DNA from: DATJGR01 sp963812255
Lineage (GTDB): Bacteria; Pseudomonadota; Gammaproteobacteria; Pseudomonadales; Azotimanducaceae
DNA: 64,000 nt
Reading direction: 5' to 3'
Assembly: GCA_963812255.1 (NCBI GenBank)
Contig: CAWEUM010000003.1
Coordinates: 1,375,535 to 1,439,534 of the forward strand
The position numbers and the translations under genes are program-made. Under the pieces are notes generated by a model, which saw only the letters and a program-made list of their open reading frames with translations, ran no database searches and was not told the DNA's origin. Positions 36,297-45,526 of the stretch are shown piece after piece. Positions within the stretch are counted from its first letter, which is position 1; each line of letters starts with the position of its first letter.

Positions 36297-37109
36297 TCAA
36301 TTCATCTCGTAGCCGCCGGCGACGCTCAAGCTCACGCCGGTGATGTTCGGCGCCGATGCAAGAAACACCGCAGCCGCGCCCATGTCCTGACCCGTCTGCG
36401 GGCGGCCCAGCGGAATCATCTCGTGCATCGCGCGTTCGAACTCGGCAGTCTTGGCGTTCTGATCGAGCGTGTTCATCGGCATCAGGTGTTCGAGCCACAT
36501 CGCGGTGCCGACCACGCCGGGGCAGATCGCGTTTACGCGTATGTTGTCCGGCGCGAGTTCCGCTGCCAGCGCCTGTGTAATGCCGATCGCCGCGAACTTC
36601 GAGCCGCAGTACGCAACCATATTACGATAGCCTTGCTTGCCGGCAATCGACGCGGTGTTGACGATTGCCGCGTCTTTCGAGCGACGCAACGCTGGCAGCG
36701 CCGCGCGCACCATCAGATAGATGCCCTTGGTGTTGACCGCGAAGATTCGGTCCCAATCACGTTCGACGAACTCGGCAATCGGGCCGGACTGCACGACGCC
36801 GGCATTGTTGATCAGCACGTCGAGGGCCCCGAAGGCGGCGACTGTGGCGGAGACGGCGGCGTCGCAGCTCGACGCATCGGTGACATCGAGTTCGGTGGCT
36901 TTCACCTCGCCGATCCCCGCCTGTTCCCGCGCGCTGCGCTGCAACGCATCGGCATCGGACAGTTCGTACGTCCAGTCGGACGCCTTCGCGCCGAGATCGC
37001 CGATCATCACTTTCGCGCCGGCGCGCAGAAACGCTTCCGAGATCGCGCGGCCGATGCCACGCGCACCACCGGTGACCAAAACAACTCTGCCCTGCATGTG
37101 ATCCTGCAT
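36297..37109 (-). CDS. SDR-family oxidoreductase
   Basis: 270 residues. VVLVTGGARGIGRAISEAFL binds NAD(P), LDVLINNAGVVQSGP is the NNAG motif, and the catalytic Ser (NTASIAGKQG) and YCGSK (Tyr, Lys) follow. NIRVNAICPGVVGTAMWLEH is the substrate loop. An ATG at 37097 is an alternative start. It lies between a PQQ dehydrogenase and a divergent sugar kinase, which suggests a polyol or sugar substrate. Confidence 0.88.
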   Translation of the reverse strand: MQDHMQGRVVLVTGGARGIGRAISEAFLRAGAKVMIGDLGAKASDWTYELSDADALQRSAREQAGIGEVKATELDVTDASSCDAAVSATVAAFGALDVLINNAGVVQSGPIAEFVERDWDRIFAVNTKGIYLMVRAALPALRRSKDAAIVNTASIAGKQGYRNMVAYCGSKFAAIGITQALAAELAPDNIRVNAICPGVVGTAMWLEHLMPMNTLDQNAKTAEFERAMHEMIPLGRPQTGQDMGAAAVFLASAPNITGVSLSVAGGYEMN

Positions 37110-37194
37110 CTCGTCATTCCCCTACCTGCACTCGACCGGTACCTTGCACCGTCAGGCGCGGCCGACGCAATCCGAACCGAACAGAGCCATCGAC

Positions 37195-38688
37195 ATGCCG
37201 AGTATGCCGAACAAGCCCAACCCGATGAAATCGAACGCCCACGACGCAATCCTGACGTATGACCTCGGCACCACGCGCATCAAGGTCGCGCTGTTTTCGG
37301 TGCGCGGCCGATTGATCGGTCAGCGCGCCGCACGACATCAGGAGTTTCAGCACGACGATTTCAGCTGGCAGGACGCCGATACATGGTGGAGCGATACGGT
37401 TCGCCTCACGCGCGAGTTGCTTATGCGAATGGCGCCCGGAGCGAAGGCGCGACGCGTCATCGCGATCTCCGTATCCGGCCGCGGCGGTGCGGCGGTGTTC
37501 ATCGGCCGCGACGGCACCGTGATCGGTCAACCGTGGTCCGACCGCCGCCACAAGGGCGAACTCATCGCGCTGAACGAATGGCGCAAAGGTGGCGCGCACG
37601 TTTCGAACTATGCCGCGGCGCTGCTGGCGAAGAAGCAATGGTTCGCGGCCAACGAGCCTGCTCGAGCGCGGCAATTGCGCCATGTGCTGTACGCCAAAGA
37701 TTTCCTCATCTACCGGCTGACTGGCAACGCGGTCACCGACCCAAGCAGTGGACCAGACGCGGGCGCCTGGGACGCGGACGCGCTCGAACACACCGCATCT
37801 GCCAATCTGGTGCCGCGGGTCGCGATGCCGTGGGACGTCGCCGGGCCGCTCGATGCGCGCGCCGCGACCGCGCTCGGACTCGATGCGGGCATCCCGGTTG
37901 CGGTCGGCGCACACGATGGCATCTGCGCGAACGTCGGTGCGGGGGCAGGTTATCCGGGCGCATATGCGATCACCCTCGGCACCCACGCGGTCGTCCGCGC
38001 GATCCGGCGCGAGATTCCCGTCGGGTCTTTCCGCTTCTACGGTCTGCCGCCGGATCGTCATGTGATCGGCGGCAACGCAGTCATGGGCGGGCGCGCGGCG
38101 GATTGGTTTCTCGATCTGATCTTCGGCACCAGCGACCGTTCACGGGCACGCCACTTCAAGGCAATGGACGCCGCCGCGGCGCGTGTACCCGCCGGCGCCG
38201 CGGGCGTGCGGTTTCTGCCGTTTCTGTCCGGACAGGTCGCGCCCGCGGCGCGCCCCGGCGCGAGTGCGGTGTTCACCGGCCTGCGCACGTCGCACGACCG
38301 CGCCGACACTTATCGCGCGGTGCTCGAAGGCGGCGCCTTCGCGATCCGCGCGATCTTCGATCAGATCCATGCGTGGTGCGGCGATCCCGCCGTGATCCGT
38401 TTGACGGGCAGCGGCTCCCGCAGTGCGATCTGGTGCGAAATTCTCGCGAACGTGATCGGCCGTCCACTCGAGGCGTCAGACGAGGCCGTAGAGGGGCGAG
38501 GCGCGGCGATCTTTGCCGCTGTCGCGCTGGGTATATTCCCCGACTACGACCGCGCCGCGTCAGCGCTGGTGCATGTGAAGCATCGCTACATTCCGGACGC
38601 AGCGCTCACCAGTGAATACGCAACGCTCTATCGAGACTGGCAGACTGTCGCAGATGCCACTCAATCGCTCGATCGACGCCCCGACTAG
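37195..38688 (+). CDS. FGGY-family carbohydrate kinase
   Basis: 497 residues from the ATG at 37195; ATGs at 37204 and 37225 are also possible and a TTG at 37144 opens the frame. ILTYDLGTTRIKVALFSVRG is the ATP loop of the fold. PWSDRRHKGE and SSGPDAGAWDADALEH are sugar-domain motifs. VAVGAHDGICANVGAGAGYP has the catalytic Asp, and LEGGAFAIRAIFDQI plus IRLTGSGSRSAIWCEILANV are the C-terminal signature. It phosphorylates a pentose, polyol or sugar acid. It is 2 bp from the APH-like kinase. Confidence 0.88.
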   Translation: MPSMPNKPNPMKSNAHDAILTYDLGTTRIKVALFSVRGRLIGQRAARHQEFQHDDFSWQDADTWWSDTVRLTRELLMRMAPGAKARRVIAISVSGRGGAAVFIGRDGTVIGQPWSDRRHKGELIALNEWRKGGAHVSNYAAALLAKKQWFAANEPARARQLRHVLYAKDFLIYRLTGNAVTDPSSGPDAGAWDADALEHTASANLVPRVAMPWDVAGPLDARAATALGLDAGIPVAVGAHDGICANVGAGAGYPGAYAITLGTHAVVRAIRREIPVGSFRFYGLPPDRHVIGGNAVMGGRAADWFLDLIFGTSDRSRARHFKAMDAAAARVPAGAAGVRFLPFLSGQVAPAARPGASAVFTGLRTSHDRADTYRAVLEGGAFAIRAIFDQIHAWCGDPAVIRLTGSGSRSAIWCEILANVIGRPLEASDEAVEGRGAAIFAAVALGIFPDYDRAASALVHVKHRYIPDAALTSEYATLYRDWQTVADATQSLDRRPD

Positions 38689-38690
38689 TC

Positions 38691-39707
38691 ATGCTGGAAA
38701 AACCCAATCTGAACGACGAAACAATCACCGCGAAGCTGCGCCAACACTATGCGCTCGATGTGGTCTCGCTCGATTTCCTGCCGATCGGCAACGATGTGGG
38801 CTCGTATGTCTATCGCGTCGAGAGTCGGCACAACGCATTTTTTCTCAAAGCCCGCCGTGCGCCGATGTACGAGCCGAGCGTGGTTGTACCACACCGTCTG
38901 AATGAAGGCGGCCTGCGAGAGGTGGTTGCGCCTTTGCCTACGTCGAGCGGCGCCCTATGGGTTCCACACGGCGCGTTCAACCTCATTCTTTATCCCTTCA
39001 TCGATGCGCGCACCGCGATGGAGGCAGGTTTGACGGCGCAACAGTGGACGCAACTCGGCAGCGTGCTGAAGCGGATACACAGTTTCGAACTTGCACCCGG
39101 GATTCGGCAGTTGGTGATGAGCGAAGCGTTCGAGCAGCCTTATTGGGTCGGCGAAATGCAACGGTTGCAGGCGAAAGTGGACGCGTCCGATCCACGCGAC
39201 GACGTCGAAGCGGAACTGATCGGGTTCTGGACCGAACGCCAGGCCCAAGTCGAAGCATTGATGAACCGGGCGCAGGCGCTGGGTCGTTCACTGCACGATG
39301 CGCCACGCCGCTTCGTGTTGTGCCATAGCGATATTCATACCGCGAACGTGCTGGTCGAATCCGGCGGCGCGCTGCACCTCGTCGATTGGGATCAACCGAT
39401 CTTCGCGCCGAAGGAACGCGATCTGATGTTCTTCGGCACCGGCCTGACCACCGGCGGCAGCGGGGACGACACACGCAGATTCTACGAAGGCTACGGACCC
39501 ACCCGGGTGGACCGCGAAGCCTTTGCGTACTACCGGTATGCGTGGGTCATGCAGGATTGGGTTGCCTACGGCGCGGAAGTTCTGCTCTACGAGGATCTGG
39601 GCGAACTCACCCGCCGCAATTCGCTGCGCAGGCTGAGAGAGATGTTTGCTCCGGGCGATGTCGTCGACGTCGCGTATGCCAGCGATGAGCAGCTTCGACG
39701 CGAGTGA
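38691..39707 (+). CDS. APH-fold small-molecule phosphotransferase
   Basis: 338 residues. The aminoglycoside-phosphotransferase fold is seen from FVLCHSDIHTANVLVES (catalytic loop HSD-H--N) and LHLVDWDQPIFAPKERDL (metal-binding Asp). The N lobe has the Lys in NAFFLKARR. It is more like the choline/aminoglycoside kinase-like enzymes of catabolic clusters than like resistance genes. It starts 2 bp after the FGGY kinase. Substrate unknown. Confidence 0.82.
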   Translation: MLEKPNLNDETITAKLRQHYALDVVSLDFLPIGNDVGSYVYRVESRHNAFFLKARRAPMYEPSVVVPHRLNEGGLREVVAPLPTSSGALWVPHGAFNLILYPFIDARTAMEAGLTAQQWTQLGSVLKRIHSFELAPGIRQLVMSEAFEQPYWVGEMQRLQAKVDASDPRDDVEAELIGFWTERQAQVEALMNRAQALGRSLHDAPRRFVLCHSDIHTANVLVESGGALHLVDWDQPIFAPKERDLMFFGTGLTTGGSGDDTRRFYEGYGPTRVDREAFAYYRYAWVMQDWVAYGAEVLLYEDLGELTRRNSLRRLREMFAPGDVVDVAYASDEQLRRE

Positions 39708-39781
39708 CCGTACCTTTACGAGCGCGGAACGCTCAAAGACGGCTCAGGCCAGCGGTGGCACGAGTCCGCGCCAACCGCGCG

Positions 39782-40795
39782 TCAAAGCCAGCGCACACAG
39801 ACGGGCGCAGCAATGCCTTCGAACGGCGCCGCCAACAGATTCGGCCGGCCGCTCTGCGGATCGATCCGAAACGCAACCAGATTGTCCGAGTCACGATTCG
39901 CCACCAGCATCGCATCGCCTTGTTGTGTCAACGCGAAGTGTCGCGGATGACGGCCCAGCGTGGCGACGGTCCCCCGCAGGTCCAATTCGCCGCCCGCACC
40001 GATTGCATACCACGCGATCGAGTCGTGACCACGGTTGCCGATGTACAACCAGCGGCCATTGGGATGCCGCGCGATCTCGCTCACCGCGCTGCGGCCAGCG
40101 AATTCTTCCGGCAATGTGCTGCGCCAACCGACCTCGTGCAAACTGCCGTCGGCGGCAACGCGCAATCGCGACACCGTGTTGTCCAGTTCATTGCTGAGCC
40201 AGCCGGCGTTCGATTCGCCGAAGCACAGGTGGCGCGGGCCGGCGCCGGGGTGAATCGCGCAGCGCGAGCGCTCCGCCAGCGGCCTGCCAGCGTACTGCAC
40301 GATGCAATCCTGACCGAGATCGGTCACGTAGATTGAATGCTCGCCAACGAGCACGTAGTGGGGATGCGCGGATGTCTGACGGCGCGGATTCACCGACGCG
40401 CCGTGGTGCCGCCACGTCTGCGACGCGCCGCTGAACCGGCCGCGTCGATCCAGTTTGAACACGCTGATCGTGCCGCAGCCGTAATGGGCCACCGCCAGCG
40501 CCGTATCGCCCAGCAACGCGAGATGACACGGCGCATGTCCTTCCGACGAAATGCGTTGCCGTTCGATCAAATGATCGCGGCCCACGTCGATCAATGCAAC
40601 GCCACCGGGCGCTGCAGGCGTCTCGTTCACGACGTACGCCAGCGGCAGGCGCGGATGCAATACGACGAACGACGGATCCGGCGTCTGACATTCGGCGAGT
40701 ACATCGATGTCACCGTTCGCGTCCATCGCGCACAGATACAGACCCCGCGACGCGCGGTGCGACGTATAGGTTCCAACCAGAAATCGCCGCAACAT
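39782..40795 (-). CDS. lactonase-family seven-bladed beta-propeller protein
   Basis: 337 residues, like 6-phosphogluconolactonase YbhE/Pgl. MLRRFLVGTYTSHRASRGLY opens the first blade; FVVLHPRLPLAYVVNE, SAHPHYVLVGEHSIYVTDLG and AVSEIARHPNGRWLYIGNRG are successive blades. GPRHLCFGESNAGWLSNELD is the family's catalytic region. No signal peptide. It faces the APH-like kinase gene convergently. Confidence 0.88.
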   Translation of the reverse strand: MLRRFLVGTYTSHRASRGLYLCAMDANGDIDVLAECQTPDPSFVVLHPRLPLAYVVNETPAAPGGVALIDVGRDHLIERQRISSEGHAPCHLALLGDTALAVAHYGCGTISVFKLDRRGRFSGASQTWRHHGASVNPRRQTSAHPHYVLVGEHSIYVTDLGQDCIVQYAGRPLAERSRCAIHPGAGPRHLCFGESNAGWLSNELDNTVSRLRVAADGSLHEVGWRSTLPEEFAGRSAVSEIARHPNGRWLYIGNRGHDSIAWYAIGAGGELDLRGTVATLGRHPRHFALTQQGDAMLVANRDSDNLVAFRIDPQSGRPNLLAAPFEGIAAPVCVRWL

Positions 40796-41245
40796 CGATT
40801 ACGGATTCCTGCCTTCGAACCCGCTCTTCAAATGCGCTGCATCGGACGCGTTCGGAGGGATCTGCACGGCGTCGCCACCTGGCCGAGATGCGGTGCGAGC
40901 CGAGACGGGCCGACCCCTGCGGTGGTTACATCCGAATGACGGATCTCGGCGGTGTCGGATACATCGATGCCGAGTACGGTTGCCTCGTCCATCGTCGCAA
41001 ACGCGGCCGCGCGATCGAGACCTCGGCCAATCAATGCCTTCGCGCCTCCGATGCTGCCGAACTGCCGCGGCCAAGCACCACGGACCCGAGTGGGCTGGGT
41101 TCCAGCGCCTGTTCGTGGGTGGCCATCGATCGATCCTCATGCTCGGTCGGAGCGGCTGCCATCGCTCCTCGAAAAAACCGTTTCGCGGTTCCACGATTCT
41201 GTCCCACAAACGCTGCCGAACGCACCCGTCTCAGCGAAAAAGGGA
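40796..41245. other. intergenic stretch, perhaps a gene relic on the reverse strand
   Basis: 450 bp without a gene I can support. On the reverse strand around 40870-41060 one frame reads QFGSIGGAKALIGRGLDRAA and AFATMDEATVLGIDVSDTAE, which looks coding, but it has neither a credible start nor homology I recognise. Confidence 0.35.
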
Positions 41246-41280
41246 TTGACACATCCGTAAGCAATGACTTACGGTAAGCA
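41246..41280 (+). promoter_or_regulatory. promoter and operator for the ArsR-type regulator
   Basis: TTGACA at 41246-41251, with a -10-like TACGGT 18 bases on (41270-41275). Over it lies an inverted repeat CCGTAAG-6-CTTACGG (41255-41261, 41268-41274). The right arm continues as CTTACGGTAAG, giving a second, interleaved half-site. Such dyads over -10 regions are typical autorepression sites of ArsR/SmtB proteins, whose gene starts 75 bp downstream. Confidence 0.65.
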
Positions 41281-41354
41281 TCCGCTAACGCAACGAGCAA
41301 ACGACCGGAGCGATTCCTACCGATGGTTCTTGACCTGTTTTCACCCACCAAGCC

Positions 41355-41699
41355 ATGACGAAGCGACACTTGGCATTCAAAGCGCTGGCAGACGCCACGC
41401 GTCGCGATGTTTTCGAGCGCCTCGCGACGAGACCCAAGGCCGTCGGTGAACTGGCAGACGAGATGCCGGTCACCCGCCCAGCCGTTTCGCAGCATTTGAA
41501 GGCGCTCAAGACGGCCGGGCTCGTGACAGAACGTCGCGACGGGACTCGGCGGGTGTACCAGATCGACCCCAACGGTCTGGGTGAGGTGCGCGCGTGGCTC
41601 GATCGCTTCTGGGACACCGCACTCGCGGCCTTTCAAGCCGAAGTCGTTCGAAGTGCCGAAGAAGCGCCAAACACAGAAAGGAGAACGCCGCAAAAATGA
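41355..41699 (+). CDS. ArsR-family transcriptional regulator
   Basis: 114 residues. FKALADATRRDVFERLATRP, then VTRPAVSQHLKALKTAGLVT and RRDGTRRVYQID: the winged helix of the ArsR family. The metal-binding ELCVC box is absent, so it belongs to the sensor-less branch that usually pairs with SRPBCC/AHSA1 proteins, as here: the next gene starts inside its stop (ATGA). It probably binds the dyad at 41255-41280. Confidence 0.9.
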   Translation: MTKRHLAFKALADATRRDVFERLATRPKAVGELADEMPVTRPAVSQHLKALKTAGLVTERRDGTRRVYQIDPNGLGEVRAWLDRFWDTALAAFQAEVVRSAEEAPNTERRTPQK

Positions 41700-42166
41700 A
41701 TCGCACGACCCATCCTGCACCGGTGCGCAAAACGGTAACCGTCCCGGCGACCCCCGAACGCGCATTCGAAGTCTTCACTGCCGGCTTCGACCGTTGGTGG
41801 CCGCGTTCGCACACGATTGGCAAAGGTGCGCTAAAAAATGCGGTCTTGGAGCCCGGAGTGGGCGGCCGCTGGTACGGCGTCGATGATGACGGTAGCGAAA
41901 CCGCATGGGGCGACGTGCTGATCTGGGATCCGCCCGCGCGGCTGGTGCTCGCGTGGCGTATCGGCACGGATTGGCAGCATCATCCGGCCCTGCTGACCGA
42001 AGTCGAGGTCACGTTCACTGCTCAGGCTGCCGGCATGACGCGGGTTGATCTCGAGCATCGCCATCTCGAACGAATGGGCGCCGACGGCGCACGCGACACA
42101 TTCGACGGCCCTAACGGGTGGGGCGGCATTCTCCAGGGCTTCGCCGACGTGGTTCGCGCCGGCTGA
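41696..42166 (+). CDS. SRPBCC (AHSA1-like) domain protein
   Basis: 156 residues from the ATG at 41696 with AGGAG ten bases upstream. RKTVTVPATPERAFEVFTAG begins the START-like fold, GGRWYGVDDDGSETAWGDVL and VTFTAQAAGMTRVDLEHRHL are its strands, and WGGILQGFADVV is the long C-terminal helix. Such proteins bind hydrophobic ligands in a cavity; the ligand is unknown. Translationally coupled to the ArsR gene. Confidence 0.88.
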   Translation: MNRTTHPAPVRKTVTVPATPERAFEVFTAGFDRWWPRSHTIGKGALKNAVLEPGVGGRWYGVDDDGSETAWGDVLIWDPPARLVLAWRIGTDWQHHPALLTEVEVTFTAQAAGMTRVDLEHRHLERMGADGARDTFDGPNGWGGILQGFADVVRAG

Positions 42167-42204
42167 AGACCACCAATCAAGCATCGGAGGACGGAACCGC
42201 GCCG

Positions 42205-42497
42205 ATGCTCGGCGGGCCGGTGGACGAAGCCGCCGTTGCGAAGGCGATCCCCGGGGCGACCACGCGTGTTCGCGCCCTCGAACAATTGTTGGGCGATTCA
42301 GCCTACATGGCCGGCGCATGGTGAGCCTTGCGGATCTGATGCTGATCGCGCACTTGGCATTGTTCCCCGCTTCGCCGGAGGACGCGACGATTCTCGAAGG
42401 ATCGCCACTGCTGACCTGGGTCGACCGAATGCGCGACCGATCGAGCGTACAGGTAACGAATACGCAAAAACGGATGGCCGTTGCAGCTGCGCCCTGA
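42205..42497 (+). pseudogene. frameshifted C-terminal domain of a glutathione S-transferase
   Basis: One frame gives MLGGPVDEAAVAKAIPGATT, VRALEQLLGDSAYMAGA; the next base step is lost and a second frame continues VSLADLMLIAHLALFPASPE, ILEGSPLLTWVDRMRDRSS. Together they are the helical GST C-terminal domain (LGD-YMAG-SLAD, with the conserved Asp). A missing G near 42320 (GCATGGTGAG where GCATGGGTGAG is expected) explains the break. The thioredoxin-like N-terminal domain is absent. Confidence 0.65.
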
Positions 42498-42605
42498 AAA
42501 CGCAGCGGCAGCTTTGTCCTCGATTCTTGCTGCGCCCCAACCCATACAGTGACTGTATCCCTCCGCATCGCGTTATCGTGGCGCGACACCGCAGCTGGAC
42601 AGAAC

Positions 42606-43229
42606 ATGCTCGAAACGTTGTTGCGCAACGCGGTCGCGATACCGGTCATCGCACTCGATCACGTCGATGATGCCGTGCCGCTGGCAACGCGACTCGCCAA
42701 AGCCGGGTTGACGCTGATGGAAATCACGCTGCGCACAGGCGCGGCGCTGACCGGCGTGCGCGCGATACGCAACGCGCAGCTCGCCATCGGCGTGGCCGTC
42801 GGCACCATCCGCACCCAAGACGACATGCGCGCCGCGTACGATGCCGGCGCCGTTGCGCTGATCAGCCCCGGCAGCACCGCCTCGCTGATCGCGGCGGCCC
42901 GTGACATCGGTGCGCCATGGCTGCCCGGCGCCGGTAGCGCCAGCGAAGTGATGGCGCTGGCCGACGCGGGCTACACGATTCAGAAGCTGTTTCCGGCGCG
43001 GCTCGAGTTGGTGGACGCACTGGCAGGTCCATTTCCGGACGTGCGGCTGCTGCCGACGGGCGGTGTGACCGCAGCCAATGCGGCCGACTATCTCACGCGG
43101 CCGAATGTGCTGGCGGTGTCCGGTTCGTGGATCGCCCCACGGCGGCTGGTCGCCGAGCACGCATGGGAAGAGATCGAACGACGCGCCCGCGCTGCGGCGG
43201 ATTTGGTTATGCTCTCGTCGATTCGATGA
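42606..43229 (+). CDS. eda: KHG/KDPG aldolase
   Basis: 207 residues from the ATG at 42606 (MLETLLRNAVAIPVIALD); an upstream start at 42549 is unlikely. LTLMEITLRTGAAL carries the catalytic Glu, LPGAGSASEVMAL and YTIQKLFPA follow with the Schiff-base Lys in KLFPA, and LLPTGGVTAANAADYL is the phosphate site. It cleaves 2-keto-3-deoxy-6-phosphogluconate to pyruvate and glyceraldehyde 3-phosphate. First of four closely spaced genes. Confidence 0.93.
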   Translation: MLETLLRNAVAIPVIALDHVDDAVPLATRLAKAGLTLMEITLRTGAALTGVRAIRNAQLAIGVAVGTIRTQDDMRAAYDAGAVALISPGSTASLIAAARDIGAPWLPGAGSASEVMALADAGYTIQKLFPARLELVDALAGPFPDVRLLPTGGVTAANAADYLTRPNVLAVSGSWIAPRRLVAEHAWEEIERRARAAADLVMLSSIR

Positions 43230-43242
43230 CGGACCCCACCGC

Positions 43243-44391
43243 ATGCCAACGACCCTGATCCGGGGCGGCCAGGTTTACGATCCCGCGCGACACGCGTTCG
43301 AAATCGGTGACGTACTCATCGACGGTGCACGCGTCGCCGCCGTCGGTGATGTCGACCGCTCGTCCGCGGCGGGCGCGAACATCGTCGATGCATCCGGCGC
43401 CTACGTGTCGGCGGGGTTCATCGACAGCCATACGCACATCTTCGCGCATCCGCTGTTCCGCACATCGCGATTGAATGCAGATCGAATCGGGGTGCAACAG
43501 GGGGTGGCATGTTGCGTGGATGCGGGTTCGTTCGGCGCGAACATGGTCGATGCCTTTCCGAAATTCGTCCACGAAACGCAGCGCACACGCGCGTATGCGT
43601 TCATCAACATCGGCTCGCCGGGGCTGCCAAACGTCGGTGGCGGACACGCGTCGCGACCGGATCTGTGCGACTTGCCGGGTGTCGTGAAAGCATTCGATCG
43701 CCATGGTGACTGGCTCGTCGGCGTGAAAGTGCTTGCATCCGCGTCGCACGCCGAAGCCTTCGGTGAGCAGGCCGTGAAGCTGGCGCGCAAGGCGGCGGAA
43801 CTCGTCAACAAGCCATTAATGATGCACATCGGCAATGCACCGCCGGTGATCGATGACATGCTCGATCTGTTGCGTCCGGGCGATATCATCACGCACACGT
43901 ATCACGGCAAGGTGGGCGGTGTGCTGACGTACGGGAACAAAGTGCTGCCGGCCTTTCGCGCGGCGATCGAACGCGGCGTGTATGCCGACATCGGGCATGG
44001 ACAAGCGTCTTTCAGCTTCCGCACGTGCGAACTGGCGCTCGCGCAGGGTATGCCGGTACACACGATCTCCAGCGACCTGCATGCCGGCAACGTCAATCGC
44101 TACGCGTTCTCGCTGTCGCGCACCATGAGCAAGCTGTTGGCGCTGGGGCTTTCACTGGCTGACGCCGTGCACGCCGTAACGGCAACGCCGGCGAAGATGC
44201 TGCACCTCGACCAGCGCGGTTTCGGGGCGCTCTCGGCTGGCGCCCCCGCCCACGTCACGATCTTTGACGTGCAGGACGAACCCCGTGAGCTCGAGGACGC
44301 GGAAGGTGAGAAGCGCACCGTGCAGCACTGGATCGCCCCACGCGGGGTGTACGTCGACGGCGCCTACCATGCGCGCAGCGCAGAACTCTGA
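43243..44391 (+). CDS. amidohydrolase/deacetylase-family metallohydrolase
   Basis: 382 residues from the ATG at 43243. GFIDSHTHIFAHPLF is the first metal motif (HTH). VGVKVLASASHAE supplies the usual lysine position, MMHIGNAPPVIDDM and DIITHTYHGKVGG hold further histidines, and TISSDLHAGNVN the final Asp. It belongs to the dihydroorotase-like deacetylases that occur beside KDPG aldolase and DgaE-type lyases. Likely removes an N-acyl group from an amino-sugar acid. Confidence 0.85.
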   Translation: MPTTLIRGGQVYDPARHAFEIGDVLIDGARVAAVGDVDRSSAAGANIVDASGAYVSAGFIDSHTHIFAHPLFRTSRLNADRIGVQQGVACCVDAGSFGANMVDAFPKFVHETQRTRAYAFINIGSPGLPNVGGGHASRPDLCDLPGVVKAFDRHGDWLVGVKVLASASHAEAFGEQAVKLARKAAELVNKPLMMHIGNAPPVIDDMLDLLRPGDIITHTYHGKVGGVLTYGNKVLPAFRAAIERGVYADIGHGQASFSFRTCELALAQGMPVHTISSDLHAGNVNRYAFSLSRTMSKLLALGLSLADAVHAVTATPAKMLHLDQRGFGALSAGAPAHVTIFDVQDEPRELEDAEGEKRTVQHWIAPRGVYVDGAYHARSAEL

Positions 44392-44404
44392 AGTGCGCGG
44401 CGAC

Positions 44405-45526
44405 ATGACCGGCAACATCTACCAGCGCTTCGGCCTCGACACGGTGATCAATGCCGCCGGCAAGATGACCGCGCTCGGCGGCACAGCGCAGAGTGAGACC
44501 ATCGCGCGCGCGCAGGCCGAAGCTGCGCGCAGCCATGTCGACATCGAATCGTTGCGCCGCCGGGCCGGTGAACTCGTCGCGACACACACCGGCGCAGAGG
44601 CCGCGTCGATCACACCCGGCGCCGCCGCGGGTATCGCCATCGCCGTCGCCGCGTGCATCACGGGCAGCCAACTCGATCTCGTGCTGCGCGTGCCCGACAC
44701 AGAAGGGCTGCGCCGGCGGGTGCTGTTGCAGGCGGGTCATGACATCAACTTCGGTGCTTCCGTGAGGCAGATGATTCAGCTCGGCGGCGGGCGTCCCGAG
44801 ATCATCGGTTGGACGAACGGCGTGCCGAAAGCACTGCTCGACGACGCGCTGGCGCGTCACGACGACATTGTCGCGCTGTTGTTCGTTCAATCGCACCACA
44901 GCGTGCAGGAACGGATGATTCCGCTCGCAGATTGCATCGTCGCAGCGCATCGATCGAACGTGCCGGTGATCGTCGATGCGGCCGCCGAAGAGGATCTGCT
45001 GCGCTACATCGCGCTCGGCGCCGACCTCGTCACCTATTCCGGCGGTAAGGCGATTGGCGGCCCAACGGTCGGGTTCGTCGCAGGGAAACAGGCTTTCATC
45101 GAAGCCTGTGAGCTGCAGCAGCGTGGCATCGCCCGCGCAATGAAGGCCGGCAAGGAACAGATCGTGGGGTTGATGGCTGCACTCGAGGAATATGCCGCGC
45201 GCGATGCGGGTATCAACCGCGCGCGGCATCACGCACTCGTCGATGAGATGATGACGCAGTTGAACGGCATTGACGGACTGTTAGCGGGTATCGAATCCGA
45301 CGCTGCGGGGCGTGACATCGAACGGCTTGCGCTTCGGCTTAGCAACCACGGTGATATTCGCCCACTGGTCGAATATCTGGCGTCCGGGTCGCCAAGCATT
45401 CGCAGCCGCAATCATCACCTCGACGAGGGCGTCGCACTGATCGATCCGCGCGAACTCGACGCGGCGCAAGCCGAAGTCATCGCCCAGCGCGTACGCGCGT
45501 TCTTCGAGTCGGTGCGCGTGTCGTGA
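44405..45526 (+). CDS. DgaE/SelA-like PLP-dependent ammonia-lyase
   Basis: 373 residues. YQRFGLDTVINAAGKMTALG and AAITPGAA-type stretch (AEAASITPGAAAGIAIAVAA), VIVDAAAEEDLLRYIALGAD and YSGGKAIGGPTVGFVAG (PLP lysine in SGGK) match the D-glucosaminate-6-phosphate ammonia-lyase branch of the SelA-like fold-type I enzymes. That reaction yields KDPG, the substrate of the aldolase two genes upstream. Starts 13 bp after the deacetylase; overlaps the dioxygenase by 4 bp. Confidence 0.85.
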   Translation: MTGNIYQRFGLDTVINAAGKMTALGGTAQSETIARAQAEAARSHVDIESLRRRAGELVATHTGAEAASITPGAAAGIAIAVAACITGSQLDLVLRVPDTEGLRRRVLLQAGHDINFGASVRQMIQLGGGRPEIIGWTNGVPKALLDDALARHDDIVALLFVQSHHSVQERMIPLADCIVAAHRSNVPVIVDAAAEEDLLRYIALGADLVTYSGGKAIGGPTVGFVAGKQAFIEACELQQRGIARAMKAGKEQIVGLMAALEEYAARDAGINRARHHALVDEMMTQLNGIDGLLAGIESDAAGRDIERLALRLSNHGDIRPLVEYLASGSPSIRSRNHHLDEGVALIDPRELDAAQAEVIAQRVRAFFESVRVS

